Shown here: positions 33,747 to 42,586 of the stretch, piece by piece | How positions within the stretch are numbered: the first letter of the stretch is position 1 | Layout of the letters: the number at the start of each line of letters is the position of its first letter | Source: CANKHA01 sp035652315 | GTDB lineage: Bacteria > Pseudomonadota > Alphaproteobacteria > Rhizobiales > Xanthobacteraceae | Direction: 5' to 3' | DNA length: 64,000 nt | Assembly (NCBI GenBank): GCA_035652315.1 | Contig: DASREA010000011.1 | Coordinates: forward strand, 1 to 64,000 | The notes under the pieces: model-generated | What the model saw: the letters and a program-made list of their open reading frames with translations, nothing else | Database searches by the model: none | What the model was told of the DNA's origin: nothing | Program-made: the position numbers and the translations under genes

Positions 33747-34214
33747 ATGGCTGGATTGGTGGAAAAGACGCTGGCGGAGCTTGGCATCGCACTGCCGACG
33801 CCAGCGGCCCCTGTCGCCAATTACGTTGGCTTCGTGCGTGCGGGCAGCCTTCTCGTCGTTTCGGGACAACTTTGTTTTGGCAGCGACGGTAAACTTGTCG
33901 CCCAAGGCAAGCTTGGCGCCGGAATTTCCATCGAGGCTGGCCAACAGGCGGCCCGCGCCTGCGCCATCAATCTGTTGGGCCAGTTGAAAGCCGCGCTTGG
34001 CGATCTCGACAACGTTATCCGCGTGGTGCGGCTAGGCGGTTTTATCAATAGCGCGCCCGATTTCGGCGATACGCCAAAGGTGATGAACGGTGCCTCCGAC
34101 CTCATGGTCTCGGTTTTCGGCGACAAGGGCCGTCACGCGCGAACCACCATCGGCGTCACCTCCCTGCCCATGGGCGCGGCGGTCGAGGTCGAAGGCCTGT
34201 TCGAAGTGGCGTGA
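33747..34214 (+). CDS. RidA-family protein
   Basis: About 155 residues. VRAGSLLVVSGQLCFGSDGKL, QAARACAINLLGQLKAAL and HARTTIGVTSLPMGAAVEVE match the YjgF/YER057c/UK114 fold. RidA proteins deaminate reactive enamine/imine intermediates; the conserved Arg is in RHARTTIG. The N-terminal 20 residues and the length are those of the longer RidA subgroup. ATG 33747 follows GTGGAGGCG. It is first of a rightward row of four genes. Confidence 0.88.
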   Translation: MAGLVEKTLAELGIALPTPAAPVANYVGFVRAGSLLVVSGQLCFGSDGKLVAQGKLGAGISIEAGQQAARACAINLLGQLKAALGDLDNVIRVVRLGGFINSAPDFGDTPKVMNGASDLMVSVFGDKGRHARTTIGVTSLPMGAAVEVEGLFEVA

Positions 34215-34221
34215 GCGCGCC

Positions 34222-34962
34222 ATGCGCGGCCCCGAATGGCTGACCGCGCGGCCCATCGCCCACCGCGGCCTGCATGACGCGACGCGCGGCATTGTCGAGA
34301 ATACCCCCTCCTCGATCGCCGCCGCGGTGTCCGCCGGCTACGCCCTCGAGGTCGATGTCCAAATCACCGCGGATGGCGAAGCGATGGTGCATCACGACGA
34401 TGCTCTCGGCCGGCTCACGGAAGGCAGCGCCCGCCTTGACACACTCACGGCCAATGCTTTGCGCGGCATCGCTTACAAGGCGACAGCGGATCGCATGATC
34501 AGCCTTGGCGAGCTGTGCGACCTCGTCGCCGGACGGGCGACCGTGCTGGTGGAGATGAAGAGCCATTTTGACGGCGATCCGCGTTTACCGCTGCGCGTCG
34601 CAAAGGTGCTTGAAGATTATCGCGGCCCGATCGCTCCGATGTCATTTGATCCCCTGCAGATCGCGGTGATCCGGCGGGCGGCGCCGAATCTCCTGCGGGG
34701 ACTCGTTGCCGAGCGGCACTTCCGCCCCGGGCACCAGGATCGGGTGTCCTGGCGGGAAAGCATGATTTATCTCGGCAACGTTGCCGCCGCCCGGCCGCAG
34801 TTCCTGGCCTATTCCGTGCGCGATTTACCCTCGGCACCGGCCTTGGCGTTTCGCTTTGCTACCGGCCGACCCCTGCTTACCTGGACCGTGCGCAGTGAAG
34901 ACGATCGAAACCGCGCCGCACGCTGGGCTGACCAGATGATCTTTGAGGGATTTCGGCCATAA
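34222..34962 (+). CDS. glycerophosphodiester phosphodiesterase family protein
   Basis: A 246-residue GDPD TIM-barrel enzyme that splits glycerophosphodiesters to glycerol 3-phosphate and an alcohol. Catalytic residues are visible in IAHRGLHD, ENTPSSIAAAV, LEVDVQITADGEAMVHHDD and VEMKSH. There is no signal peptide, so it is probably cytoplasmic. It starts eight bases after the ridA-like stop, which indicates one transcript. Confidence 0.9.
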   Translation: MRGPEWLTARPIAHRGLHDATRGIVENTPSSIAAAVSAGYALEVDVQITADGEAMVHHDDALGRLTEGSARLDTLTANALRGIAYKATADRMISLGELCDLVAGRATVLVEMKSHFDGDPRLPLRVAKVLEDYRGPIAPMSFDPLQIAVIRRAAPNLLRGLVAERHFRPGHQDRVSWRESMIYLGNVAAARPQFLAYSVRDLPSAPALAFRFATGRPLLTWTVRSEDDRNRAARWADQMIFEGFRP

Positions 34963-34987
34963 AGCTCGGCTAATCTGCTCTGCGACC

Positions 34988-36214
34988 ATGAAGACCGGCA
35001 GCCTGCGCCTGCGCACCGTCTCATCGATCGGCGATGTCAGCCCCGCCGATTGGAATGCGTGCGCCGCGCCTCCTAAAGTAAATTGTGAAGGGCTGGCCGA
35101 CAGCGAAACCGATCTCAAAAAGCCGTCCAGCAACCCTTTTATTTTACATGAGTTTTTGCATTCGCTCGAGCAATCGCATTCGGCCACGCGCCGCACCGGA
35201 TGGCAGCCGCAACACCTGCTGGTCGAAAACGGAGACGGCACGATCCTGGGCGCGGCACCCTGTTACGTGAAAGCGCATTCGCGCGGTGAATACGTTTTCG
35301 ATTGGTCGTGGGCGGAAGCCTACGAGCGCGCCGGCGGCCGCTATTACCCGAAGCTGCAAGTTTCGGTCCCCTTCACGCCGGCCACCGGACCCCGCCTGCT
35401 CGCCCGGCCCGGCGCTCATGCGGAAACGGTGCGCAAAACGCTCGCTGGCGGATTCGTGTCGCTGTGCCAGGAAATGGAAGCGTCCTCGGTGCATGTGACT
35501 TTCATGCCGGAAGCCGAGGCTGCTGTTCTGATGGAGCAAGGTTTTTTGCTTCGCGCCGGCCGCCAGTTTCATTGGGAAAATGAGAACTATGCTTCCTTCG
35601 AGCAATTTCTCGAAGCCCTCGCTTCGCGCAAGCGCAAGATCATCCGCCGCGAGCGCCGGGATGCTGTGGCCGACGGCATCACCATCCATTGGCTTACTGG
35701 ATCCGACCTGACCGAAGCGGTCTGGGACGCGTTTTTCGAATTCTATATGGAAACGGGTTCGCGCAAATGGGGCCACCCCTATCTGACCCGCGAATTCTAT
35801 TCGATGGTCGGCGAGAAGATGGCCGACAGCATCGTCCTGGTAATGGCCAGGCGTGCCGGCCGTTGGATCGCCGGTGCGATCAACTTCATCGGCGCCGGGA
35901 CGCTGTTCGGCCGGCATTGGGGGGCTATCGAGGACCACCCCTTCCTGCATTTCGAGGTTTGCTACTACCAAGCCATCGACTTTGCCATCGCCCATCGCTT
36001 GGCCCGCGTCGAAGCCGGGGCGCAGGGCAAGCACAAACTCGCGCGCGGCTACCTTCCAGTGACCACCTATTCGGCCCACTTCATCGCCAATCCGGCCTTG
36101 CGCCTGGCGGTTGCCGATTTTCTCCAGCACGAGCGCGCCGAAGTGGCTGCAGAAGCCGAGGAGCTCACGACCTTGGCCCCGTTTCGCAAGGACGTGACCT
36201 TGGGCCAGCCGTGA
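34988..36214 (+). CDS. FemAB/GNAT-like acyltransferase family protein (PF04339, DUF482)
   Basis: About 408 residues. The conserved PF04339 features are FLHSLEQSHSATRRTGWQPQHL, FDWSWAEAYER, YYPKLQVSVPFTPATGPRLL, QFHWENENYASFEQFL and the late AGAQGKHKLARGYLP. The fold is a double acyl-CoA N-acyltransferase related to peptide-bridge FemABX enzymes; the substrate is unknown. ATG 34988 avoids overlap with the upstream gene. Gene order RidA-GDPD-this-HIT recurs in related bacteria to my recollection. Confidence 0.85.
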   Translation: MKTGSLRLRTVSSIGDVSPADWNACAAPPKVNCEGLADSETDLKKPSSNPFILHEFLHSLEQSHSATRRTGWQPQHLLVENGDGTILGAAPCYVKAHSRGEYVFDWSWAEAYERAGGRYYPKLQVSVPFTPATGPRLLARPGAHAETVRKTLAGGFVSLCQEMEASSVHVTFMPEAEAAVLMEQGFLLRAGRQFHWENENYASFEQFLEALASRKRKIIRRERRDAVADGITIHWLTGSDLTEAVWDAFFEFYMETGSRKWGHPYLTREFYSMVGEKMADSIVLVMARRAGRWIAGAINFIGAGTLFGRHWGAIEDHPFLHFEVCYYQAIDFAIAHRLARVEAGAQGKHKLARGYLPVTTYSAHFIANPALRLAVADFLQHERAEVAAEAEELTTLAPFRKDVTLGQP

Positions 36215-36251
36215 ATTCTTGTTAGAAGGAATCGCGTGCTGGAGAATGCCG

Positions 36252-36677
36252 ATGTCGAGCTACGATCCCAACAATATCTTTGCGAAAATCCTTCGCGGCG
36301 AATTGCCGTCCTACAAGGTCTACGAGGACGACAAGGCCATAGCCTTCCTCGACATCATGCCGCGGGCGCCCGGGCATACGCTCGTTTTGCCCAAGGCTCC
36401 TGCCCGCAATCTGCTTGACGTCGATCCCGACGACCTCGCGCATGTCATGAGGGTTGCGCAGAAGGTCGCCAGAGCTTCGCTCGGCGCCTTCAACGCCCAA
36501 GGGGTGACCGTTCAGCAATTCAACGAAGGCGCCGGCGGCCAGGTCGTCTTTCATCTGCACGTCCATGTCATCCCGCGGCAGGAGGGCGTGGCGATGAAAC
36601 CTCCGGCGAGCTTCAAGGAAAAACCGGAAATCTTGGCAGCCAATGCGGCCAAGCTCGCCGCGGCGCTCAAGGACTGA
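36252..36677 (+). CDS. HIT-family nucleotide hydrolase
   Basis: A 141-residue histidine-triad protein (Hint-like) that hydrolyses nucleoside phosphoramidates and adenylates. The catalytic triad is in VFHLHVHVIPR; NNIFAKILRGELPSYKVYED and FLDIMPRAPGHTLVLPK are the usual N-terminal motifs. ATG 36252 lies seven bases after GGAG; an ATG at 36246 would add two residues. Its stop overlaps the azlD stop by 11 bases. Confidence 0.93.
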   Translation: MSSYDPNNIFAKILRGELPSYKVYEDDKAIAFLDIMPRAPGHTLVLPKAPARNLLDVDPDDLAHVMRVAQKVARASLGAFNAQGVTVQQFNEGAGGQVVFHLHVHVIPRQEGVAMKPPASFKEKPEILAANAAKLAAALKD

Positions 36678-37014
36678 ACTGCCAGGCGCCGGCAAGCAAG
36701 ACCAGCTCACCGGCCAAAACTCCGGCAAAGACGGAGCGTCGGCTCAGAAAGAAGATAACCAGCCCGCAAAGCGTCGCAGCCACGCGCACGGCGACCGGAA
36801 CGCCGGCCAACGCGCCCGCCGGAAACAGGATCAGCTTGCCGATGACGCCGGCCAGGACCGCGGTAGCAACCGTCCTCACCCAGACCAGGACTTCCGAACC
36901 CTCGTCCAGGCCATGAGAGAGCCAAAGTCCGAGCATTCGCCAGATTTCATTGGGCAAGAAACCCACGAGCACGAGCAAAAGATAGGGCCAAAGATCGCCG
37001 GTCCAGTTGGTCAT
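36667..37014 (-). CDS. azlD: branched-chain amino acid exporter small subunit AzlD
   Basis: A 115-residue hydrophobic protein with about four membrane helices (WPYLLLVLVGFLPNEIWRML, then AVLAGVIGKLILFPAG and LVIFFLSRRSVFAGVLAGE). AzlD partners AzlC to export branched-chain amino acids or analogues. Its ATG overlaps the azlC stop as ATGA, which sets the start at 37014. Confidence 0.85.
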   Translation of the reverse strand: MTNWTGDLWPYLLLVLVGFLPNEIWRMLGLWLSHGLDEGSEVLVWVRTVATAVLAGVIGKLILFPAGALAGVPVAVRVAATLCGLVIFFLSRRSVFAGVLAGELVLLAGAWQFSP

Positions 37015-37748
37015 CGCGGGGCCTTCCACCAGCGGCAAATTGCGTAGGCCAGGGTGCCGCCAATCAAGCCAGAAAGGAGCAGATCAAGCTCCACTTTCAT
37101 CGCCGCCAGCAGCGGACCGAGGCAAAGCCCAAAGGCGAAGGCCATGCGGTCGAGCAGAAGCCGGCTGTTGCGGATGACGGAGATCGCAAAGGACAGCGGC
37201 GTGAGAAATAGCAGTGCGGCTGCGAAAACGCGCGGCAAGCTGCCGGCAAGATAAAAGCCGAGGCCGCTGCCAATCACCGAGGCGAAAAGCAAACCGCCCG
37301 CGATTCCGTTGCAGAAGGCAATGCGGCGCTCTCGCGGCAGACCGGGCAATAATCGCAGCGATTCGACCCACATGCTGATCGCCGTCATGTGCGCGGTCAG
37401 CACAAGATGCCGCGTTCGGGTTTTTTCCGTCCGCAGAAGCGGCAACAAGGCGACGACCATGGGCAGCAGCCGCACCCCGCTGAGGCAGACGGCGATTGCG
37501 GGCTCGATCAGGTTACCGCCGGCGCCAAGGCTGGAAATGAGAACAACCTGCGCCGGCCCAGCCCAGATTAGAAGCGTCGAACTGACCACCCAGAGGAGCG
37601 AAAAGCCGAAATCGTGGCCGAGCGCGCCGATACCAAGATAGGTGCCGAACAGCACATAGGCGAAAACCGACCGCCAGGCAGATTCAAAACCCGCGAGGAA
37701 AGCAGAATGCGGGGACTTCGGAGGATTGGCGGATAACGGCGGCAACAT
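37011..37748 (-). CDS. azlC: branched-chain amino acid exporter large subunit AzlC
   Basis: A 245-residue polytopic membrane protein of the AzlC (LIV-E) family: AFLAGFESAWRSVFAYVLFGTYLGIGALGHDFG region, then WAGPAQVVLISSL and SGVRLLPMVVALLPL. Four further helices follow, ending ICRWWKAPR. It is the channel-forming partner of AzlD. Substrate specificity (branched-chain amino acids or related compounds) is inferred from the family. Confidence 0.87.
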   Translation of the reverse strand: MLPPLSANPPKSPHSAFLAGFESAWRSVFAYVLFGTYLGIGALGHDFGFSLLWVVSSTLLIWAGPAQVVLISSLGAGGNLIEPAIAVCLSGVRLLPMVVALLPLLRTEKTRTRHLVLTAHMTAISMWVESLRLLPGLPRERRIAFCNGIAGGLLFASVIGSGLGFYLAGSLPRVFAAALLFLTPLSFAISVIRNSRLLLDRMAFAFGLCLGPLLAAMKVELDLLLSGLIGGTLAYAICRWWKAPR

Positions 37749-37823
37749 GAGCGGCCAGGGTCATGCCGTGCTTGAGCCGGCCCGGCAATTTCTCAAATGG
37801 TGACACAGGTATTCCCAAAACGA

Positions 37824-37847
37824 CTGCGCGGGCTCCAGCCCGCGCAG
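37824..37847 (-). terminator. intrinsic terminator after clpA
   Basis: CTGCGCGGGCT pairs perfectly with AGCCCGCGCAG (11 bp) over a two-base loop; read leftward it is followed by TCGTTTTGGG. It lies just past the clpA stop. Confidence 0.7.
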
Positions 37848-37852
37848 CGCCG

Positions 37853-40276
37853 TCAGACTTTGACCAAGGGGACCTTGGGAACCGAGCCTCGCGGGGGTTC
37901 CCCGCCGCGCGAACCGGTCCCCTTCCGCTTGGCCGGAGAACGGCGCTTTACCTTGGCTTTGGGCGCCGGAATTTTCTCCGGTTTCGGCGTCACCGGTCCG
38001 TCGAGATATTCGAAACCGAGCTCGTCGCGCCCATCCTCGTTCCTGGTGACGACAACCCGCACGTGGCCGCCCGTTTTTAGCCGACCAAACAGCACCTCGT
38101 CGGCGAGCGGCTTCTTGATATGCTCCTGAATCACGCGCGCCATGGGCCGCGCGCCCATGTTCTCGTCGTAGCCGTGCTCGATAAGCCATCTCGAGGCTTC
38201 CTCGGAGAGCTCGATAGTGACGTCGCGATCCGCCAGCTGCGCCTCCAGTTGGAGGACGAACTTCTCCACCACTTTGGCGATGATCTCCGGCGACAGATGC
38301 GCGAAGGTGATGACAGCATCGAGCCGGTTGCGGAATTCCGGCGCAAACATCCGGTTGATCGCTTCCAGATCGTCGCCTTCCCGTTTCGAACGGGTAAAGC
38401 CATAGGCCGCCTTGGCCAGGTCGGAGGCTCCGGCATTCGTGGTCATGATGAGGATAACGTTGCGGAAGTCGACCTGCTTGCCGTTGTGATCGGTGAGCTT
38501 GCCGTGATCCATGATCTGCAGCAGCACATTGAACAGATCCGGATGCGCCTTCTCGATTTCGTCGAGCAGCAGCACACAATGCGGATGCTGGTCCACGCCA
38601 TCGGTGAGCAGGCCACCCTGGTCAAATCCGACGTAGCCCGGAGGCGCGCCGATCAGGCGCGACACCGTGTGCCGCTCCATGTATTCGGACATGTCGAAGC
38701 GGAGTATCTCCACGCCGAGATTTGACGCGAGCTGCTTGGCCACTTCGGTCTTGCCAACGCCGGTAGGGCCGGAAAACAGATAACATCCGATCGGCTTTTC
38801 CGGCTCGCGCAGGCCGGCGCGGGCCAGCTTGATGGAGGCGGCCAGCGCTTCGATGGCGCGGTCCTGTCCGTAAACCACCTGCTTCAGCGTCGTTTCCAAA
38901 TGCCGCAGGACTTCCGCGTCGTTCTTGGAAACCGACTTCGGCGGGATTCGCGCCATGGTGGCGATGGTGGTTTCGATTTCTTTCAACCCGATGGTCTTCT
39001 TGCGCCGGCTCTCGGGCAGTAGCATTTGCGCCGCGCCTGACTCGTCGATCACGTCGATGGCCTTGTCGGGAAGCTTGCGGTCGTGGATGTATTTCGCGGA
39101 AAGCTCCACCGCGGCCTTGATCGCCTCGCTGGTGTATTTCAGCTTGTGGTAATCCTCGAAATAAGGCTTCAACCCCTTGAGGATGCCGATCGCATCGGGA
39201 ACGCTCGGTTCATTGACGTCGATCTTCTGGAAGCGCCGCACCAGCGCGCGATCCTTCTCGAAATACTGGCGGTATTCCTTGTAGGTCGTCGAGCCGATGC
39301 AACGTACCGTGCCGGCGGCGAGCGCTGGCTTCAACAGGTTCGATGCGTCCATGGCGCCGCCGGAGGTGGCTCCGGCGCCGATGACGGTGTGGATTTCGTC
39401 GATGAACATGATCGCGCCCGGATAGGCCTCGATCTCCTTGATCACCTGCTTGAGCCGCTCCTCGAAATCGCCGCGATAACGCGTGCCGGCGAGCAAAGTG
39501 CCCATGTCGAGCGCAAACACCGTCGCGTCCTTGAGGACGTCCGGTACCTCGCCATGCACGATGCGGCGAGCCAACCCCTCAGCGATAGCCGTCTTGCCAA
39601 CCCCGGCATCACCGACGAACAACGGATTGTTTTTCTGCCGGCGGCAGAGCACCTGAATGCAGCGATTGATCTCAGGATCGCGCCCGATCAACGGATCGAT
39701 TTTGCCATCGCGCGCCTTTTTATTGAGGTTCACGCAATAGGCCTCGAGCGCGTCGCCTTTCTTTTTCGGCTCGTCGCCGGTCTTGGTTTCGGTTTCCTCC
39801 TCGACGCCGCGCACCGGCCGCGATTCCGACAGGCCGGGCCGCTTGGCAATGCCATGGCTAATGTAGTTCACGGCGTCGTAGCGGGTCATGTCCTGCTCCT
39901 GCAGGAAAAAAGCGGCATGACTCTCCCGCTCCGCGAAAATCGCCACCAGTACATTCGCGCCGGTGACTTCCTCGCGCCCGGACGATTGCACATGAATGAC
40001 CGCGCGCTGGATGACGCGCTGGAATCCGGCAGTCGGCTTGGAATCGTCGGCGCCGTCGGAGACCAGATTCTCTAGTTCCGATTCCAGGTAGGAGATGACG
40101 CTTCGACGTAGCTTCTCAAGATCGACGTTACAGGCGCGCATGACGGCGGCCGCGTCCTGATCGTCGATCAGCGCCAGCAGCAAATGCTCCAGTGTCGCGT
40201 ATTCATGATGGCGCTCGTTGGCCAGCGCCAGCGCGCGATGGAGGGATTGTTCGAGGCTACGAGAAAAACTTGGCAT
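37853..40276 (-). CDS. clpA: ATP-dependent Clp protease ATPase subunit ClpA
   Basis: An 807-residue unfoldase that feeds ClpP. The N-domain (1-145) binds ClpS. Walker A motifs are GDAGVGKT (222-229) and GPTGVGKT (503-510), with Walker B MFIDEIH in the first AAA+ module. A Lys/Pro/Arg-rich tail of about 45 residues (KVKRRSPAKRKG) follows the conserved end, as in other rhizobial ClpA. ClpS is encoded 28 bases upstream. With DivK and PleD nearby it belongs to the CtrA-era proteolysis circuit, though ClpX, not ClpA, is the known CtrA unfoldase. Confidence 0.96.
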   Translation of the reverse strand: MPSFSRSLEQSLHRALALANERHHEYATLEHLLLALIDDQDAAAVMRACNVDLEKLRRSVISYLESELENLVSDGADDSKPTAGFQRVIQRAVIHVQSSGREEVTGANVLVAIFAERESHAAFFLQEQDMTRYDAVNYISHGIAKRPGLSESRPVRGVEEETETKTGDEPKKKGDALEAYCVNLNKKARDGKIDPLIGRDPEINRCIQVLCRRQKNNPLFVGDAGVGKTAIAEGLARRIVHGEVPDVLKDATVFALDMGTLLAGTRYRGDFEERLKQVIKEIEAYPGAIMFIDEIHTVIGAGATSGGAMDASNLLKPALAAGTVRCIGSTTYKEYRQYFEKDRALVRRFQKIDVNEPSVPDAIGILKGLKPYFEDYHKLKYTSEAIKAAVELSAKYIHDRKLPDKAIDVIDESGAAQMLLPESRRKKTIGLKEIETTIATMARIPPKSVSKNDAEVLRHLETTLKQVVYGQDRAIEALAASIKLARAGLREPEKPIGCYLFSGPTGVGKTEVAKQLASNLGVEILRFDMSEYMERHTVSRLIGAPPGYVGFDQGGLLTDGVDQHPHCVLLLDEIEKAHPDLFNVLLQIMDHGKLTDHNGKQVDFRNVILIMTTNAGASDLAKAAYGFTRSKREGDDLEAINRMFAPEFRNRLDAVITFAHLSPEIIAKVVEKFVLQLEAQLADRDVTIELSEEASRWLIEHGYDENMGARPMARVIQEHIKKPLADEVLFGRLKTGGHVRVVVTRNEDGRDELGFEYLDGPVTPKPEKIPAPKAKVKRRSPAKRKGTGSRGGEPPRGSVPKVPLVKV

Positions 40277-40304
40277 TAACGTCCCTTCACTTTCAGCGCC
40301 CCCA

Positions 40305-40637
40305 TCACTTTTTTTCCATCACGCATTGCAAAGGATGCTGGTGTTTGCGCGAGAAGTCCATAACTTGCGTAACCTTTGTCTCAGCGACTTCATAAGTATA
40401 GACGCCACATTCCCCAACGCCGTGATTATGCACGTGCAGCATGATTCGATGCGCGGTTTCGCTGTCTTTGTTGAAAAACCGCTCCAGCACGTGAACCACG
40501 AACTCCATCGGCGTGTAGTCGTCATTAAGGATAAGAACGCGGTACATGCTCGGCCGTTTCGTCTGCGGCCGCGTCTTGGTGATGATCGCCGTTCCCGGAC
40601 CGCCCTCGCCGCGCCGCCGCCGGTCCTCGTCTGCCAT
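40305..40637 (-). CDS. clpS: ClpS adaptor, N-end rule
   Basis: A 110-residue ClpS, which delivers proteins with N-terminal Phe, Leu, Tyr or Trp to ClpAP. The N-degron pocket is in YRVLILNDDYTPMEFVVHVL and MLHVHNHGVGECGVYTYEVA. ATG 40637 follows AGGAAG. A longer upstream frame exists but begins outside the family. It is the first gene of clpS-clpA. Confidence 0.95.
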   Translation of the reverse strand: MADEDRRRRGEGGPGTAIITKTRPQTKRPSMYRVLILNDDYTPMEFVVHVLERFFNKDSETAHRIMLHVHNHGVGECGVYTYEVAETKVTQVMDFSRKHQHPLQCVMEKK

Positions 40638-40868
40638 GCAAACTTCCTGCCGGAGGGGTCGGTATTTGCCATTTGCCTTCATTTCGCTCGCAAGAACCAT
40701 GACCTGTACGGATGCTTCTCGTGTTCCTGCCGGGTCCGACCGGTACACCGCCACCGGGCCCGAGCCCCTACTCAATAATCATACCGGATGGAGCGATTGG
40801 GGTTCCAGGCCTCTTGCCTGCGGCAGGTTGCGTCGTCTCCGGGTACCGGGATGTGGGTACTCATTAAC

Positions 40869-40919
40869 GATTCTCAAGCCGATTCCGGACGATTCGAGGC
40901 AAATTTGTAGGAAATTTGC
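40869..40919. promoter_or_regulatory. GANTC cluster and 8-bp palindrome between clpS and the TadG-like gene
   Basis: Three GATTC sites (40869, 40881, 40891), the CcrM methylation target in alphaproteobacteria, lie within 27 bases. Next to them GCAAATTT (40899-40906) and AAATTTGC (40912-40919) form an inverted repeat. The whole 368-base interval 40638-41005 has no gene and must hold both divergent promoters. Regulatory function is inferred. Confidence 0.35.
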
Positions 40920-41005
40920 GCAATCATCCTCATAATTTTTCAAAGCCCCTCGCTGATGATCCGTATAGGCCCGAAAAGGAAGTCTCCCGAGGGGGGCTCT
41001 GGCAA

Positions 41006-42280
41006 ATGTTGAGTCGATTTTTTCGAGATCGCAGGGCGGGCGTAGCGCCTTTACTCGCGCTATCGCTCATCCCGATTATGGGGGCAGTCGCCGCTTCCAT
41101 TGATTATAGCCGCGCCTCGGCCGTCCATAGCGCCATGCAATCGGGCCTGGACGCGGCCGGCCTGATGATGTCGAAGAACGCGCAAACGCTGAGCCAGGCG
41201 CAGCTCGACCAAGAGGCTACCGATTATTTCAAGGCGGTCTTCAATCACCCCGAAGCGAGCAACGTTGCCGTCACCACGACCCTGACGCAGCCGTCGCAGG
41301 GCAGCTACCAACTCGCGTTGACCGGTACCGCCACCGTCAACACCGTATTCGCCCAGGTGCTCGGCTATTCGCAGGTGAACCTGTCCGCGTCGACGCAGAT
41401 CGTCTGGGGCATCAAGAAGCTCAACCTCGCGCTTGTGCTCGATAACACCGGATCCATGGCGCAGAATGGTAAGATGGATGCGCTGAAAGCCGCAGCTCAC
41501 AATCTGCTGTCGACGTTGCAGGCGGCGGCGAAAACGCCGGGCGATGTCCAGGTTTCCATCGTGCCTTTTGCCCTGGACGTCAACGTCAACACCAGCAACG
41601 TCGGCGCCAATTGGATCGATTGGGCTGATTGGGAAACCAAGAACGGAACCTGCAGCAGCACGAGATATCATTCCAAGAGCAGCTGCGAGTCGAACGGCAA
41701 AGTCTGGACGCCTGCCAGTCACAGCACCTGGAACGGCTGTGTCATGGACCGGGACCAAAACAATGACGCGCAGAATACCGCTCCAGTTGCCGGCAGCACC
41801 TCCACCATGTTTCCGGCCAATCAAGCCACCGCTTGTCCTGCGGCGATGATGCCGCTGACTTACGACTGGACGGCTTTGAACAGCAAAATCGACGCCATGA
41901 CGCCGACCGGCAATACGAACATCACGATCGGGCTTGCCTTGGGATGGCAAACATTGACGTCGACGGCGCCGTTCAACGCGCCGGCCGCCGCCACCGATTT
42001 GGACAAGGTGATCATCCTGCTCACCGACGGCGAGAACACGCAGAACCGCTGGACCACCAGCAGCACATCGATCGATTCGCGCACGACATTGGCGTGCAAT
42101 AACATCAAAGCCGACAACATCCGCATCTACACGGTGCGGGTCATCGACGGCAATGCCTCACTGCTGCAAAGCTGCGCAACGAAACCTTCGATGTATTACG
42201 ACGTCAGCCAGGCCGACCAACTGGCGGGGGTGTTTAGCGCCATCGCGCAAAATCTGGCCAACCTGCGCATCGTCGAATAA
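41006..42280 (+). CDS. TadG-like pilus-assembly protein with VWA domain (copy 1)
   Basis: About 424 residues. An N-terminal TadE/TadG-type membrane helix (VAPLLALSLIPIMGAVAASIDYSRA) anchors it. A VWA domain follows, with the metal site DNTGSM near residue 150 and a second acidic loop LLTDGENTQNRW. Between them sits an insertion with Trp, Asn and Cys residues and the motif WNGCVMDRDQN. Tad-system TadG proteins act in pilus biogenesis, but no other tad genes are here. ATG 41006 follows GAGGGGGG; a TTG at 40916 is less likely. A paralogue follows. Confidence 0.82.
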   Translation: MLSRFFRDRRAGVAPLLALSLIPIMGAVAASIDYSRASAVHSAMQSGLDAAGLMMSKNAQTLSQAQLDQEATDYFKAVFNHPEASNVAVTTTLTQPSQGSYQLALTGTATVNTVFAQVLGYSQVNLSASTQIVWGIKKLNLALVLDNTGSMAQNGKMDALKAAAHNLLSTLQAAAKTPGDVQVSIVPFALDVNVNTSNVGANWIDWADWETKNGTCSSTRYHSKSSCESNGKVWTPASHSTWNGCVMDRDQNNDAQNTAPVAGSTSTMFPANQATACPAAMMPLTYDWTALNSKIDAMTPTGNTNITIGLALGWQTLTSTAPFNAPAAATDLDKVIILLTDGENTQNRWTTSSTSIDSRTTLACNNIKADNIRIYTVRVIDGNASLLQSCATKPSMYYDVSQADQLAGVFSAIAQNLANLRIVE

Positions 42281-42586
42281 GCGGCATCCGGCCCCGGCCC
42301 GAGCGCGCAGCAACCCGGCGGCTTGAATTGCTGCCGGCGCAAACCGAAGCACTCGAAATTCGGCTCCGCCGCCTGCGAGTAGGTCCAGGAAGGTGAACGA
42401 TTGGTATGCGTCACGATGACATTGACGCGTGCAGCTTCGAACAATTTTTACGATAAAATACGTCTTTCATTTCTCCTTTTCTTTTGCAGCCAATGTTCAC
42501 GACTTTCTTCGATACACTTTACATCGCTTTCATACCTTTCTTTCAGGATGCCGGCTCGAATTCCAAACCTGGTACAGGTGATGCCT
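42281..42586. other. 306-base interval between the two TadG-like genes
   Basis: No gene on either strand. The right half is rich in T and pyrimidines (42450-42545), suggesting a promoter or leader for the second copy. A hydrophobic extension of the second gene's frame runs through it from 42401, but lacks a ribosome site. Confidence 0.5.

Noticed and set aside
35144..36130. 328-codon minus-strand frame
   Set aside because: Antisense to the FemAB-like gene, which has clear family motifs.
39083..40075. 330-codon plus-strand frame
   Set aside because: Antisense to clpA, whose AAA+ motifs leave no doubt.
41060..41950. 296-codon minus-strand frame
   Set aside because: Antisense to the first TadG-like gene; Arg/Gly-rich without motifs.
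42401..42547. N-terminal extension of the second TadG-like protein
   Set aside because: Hydrophobic and Ser/Phe-rich from a T-rich leader; no ribosome site at 42401 and the paralogue lacks it.
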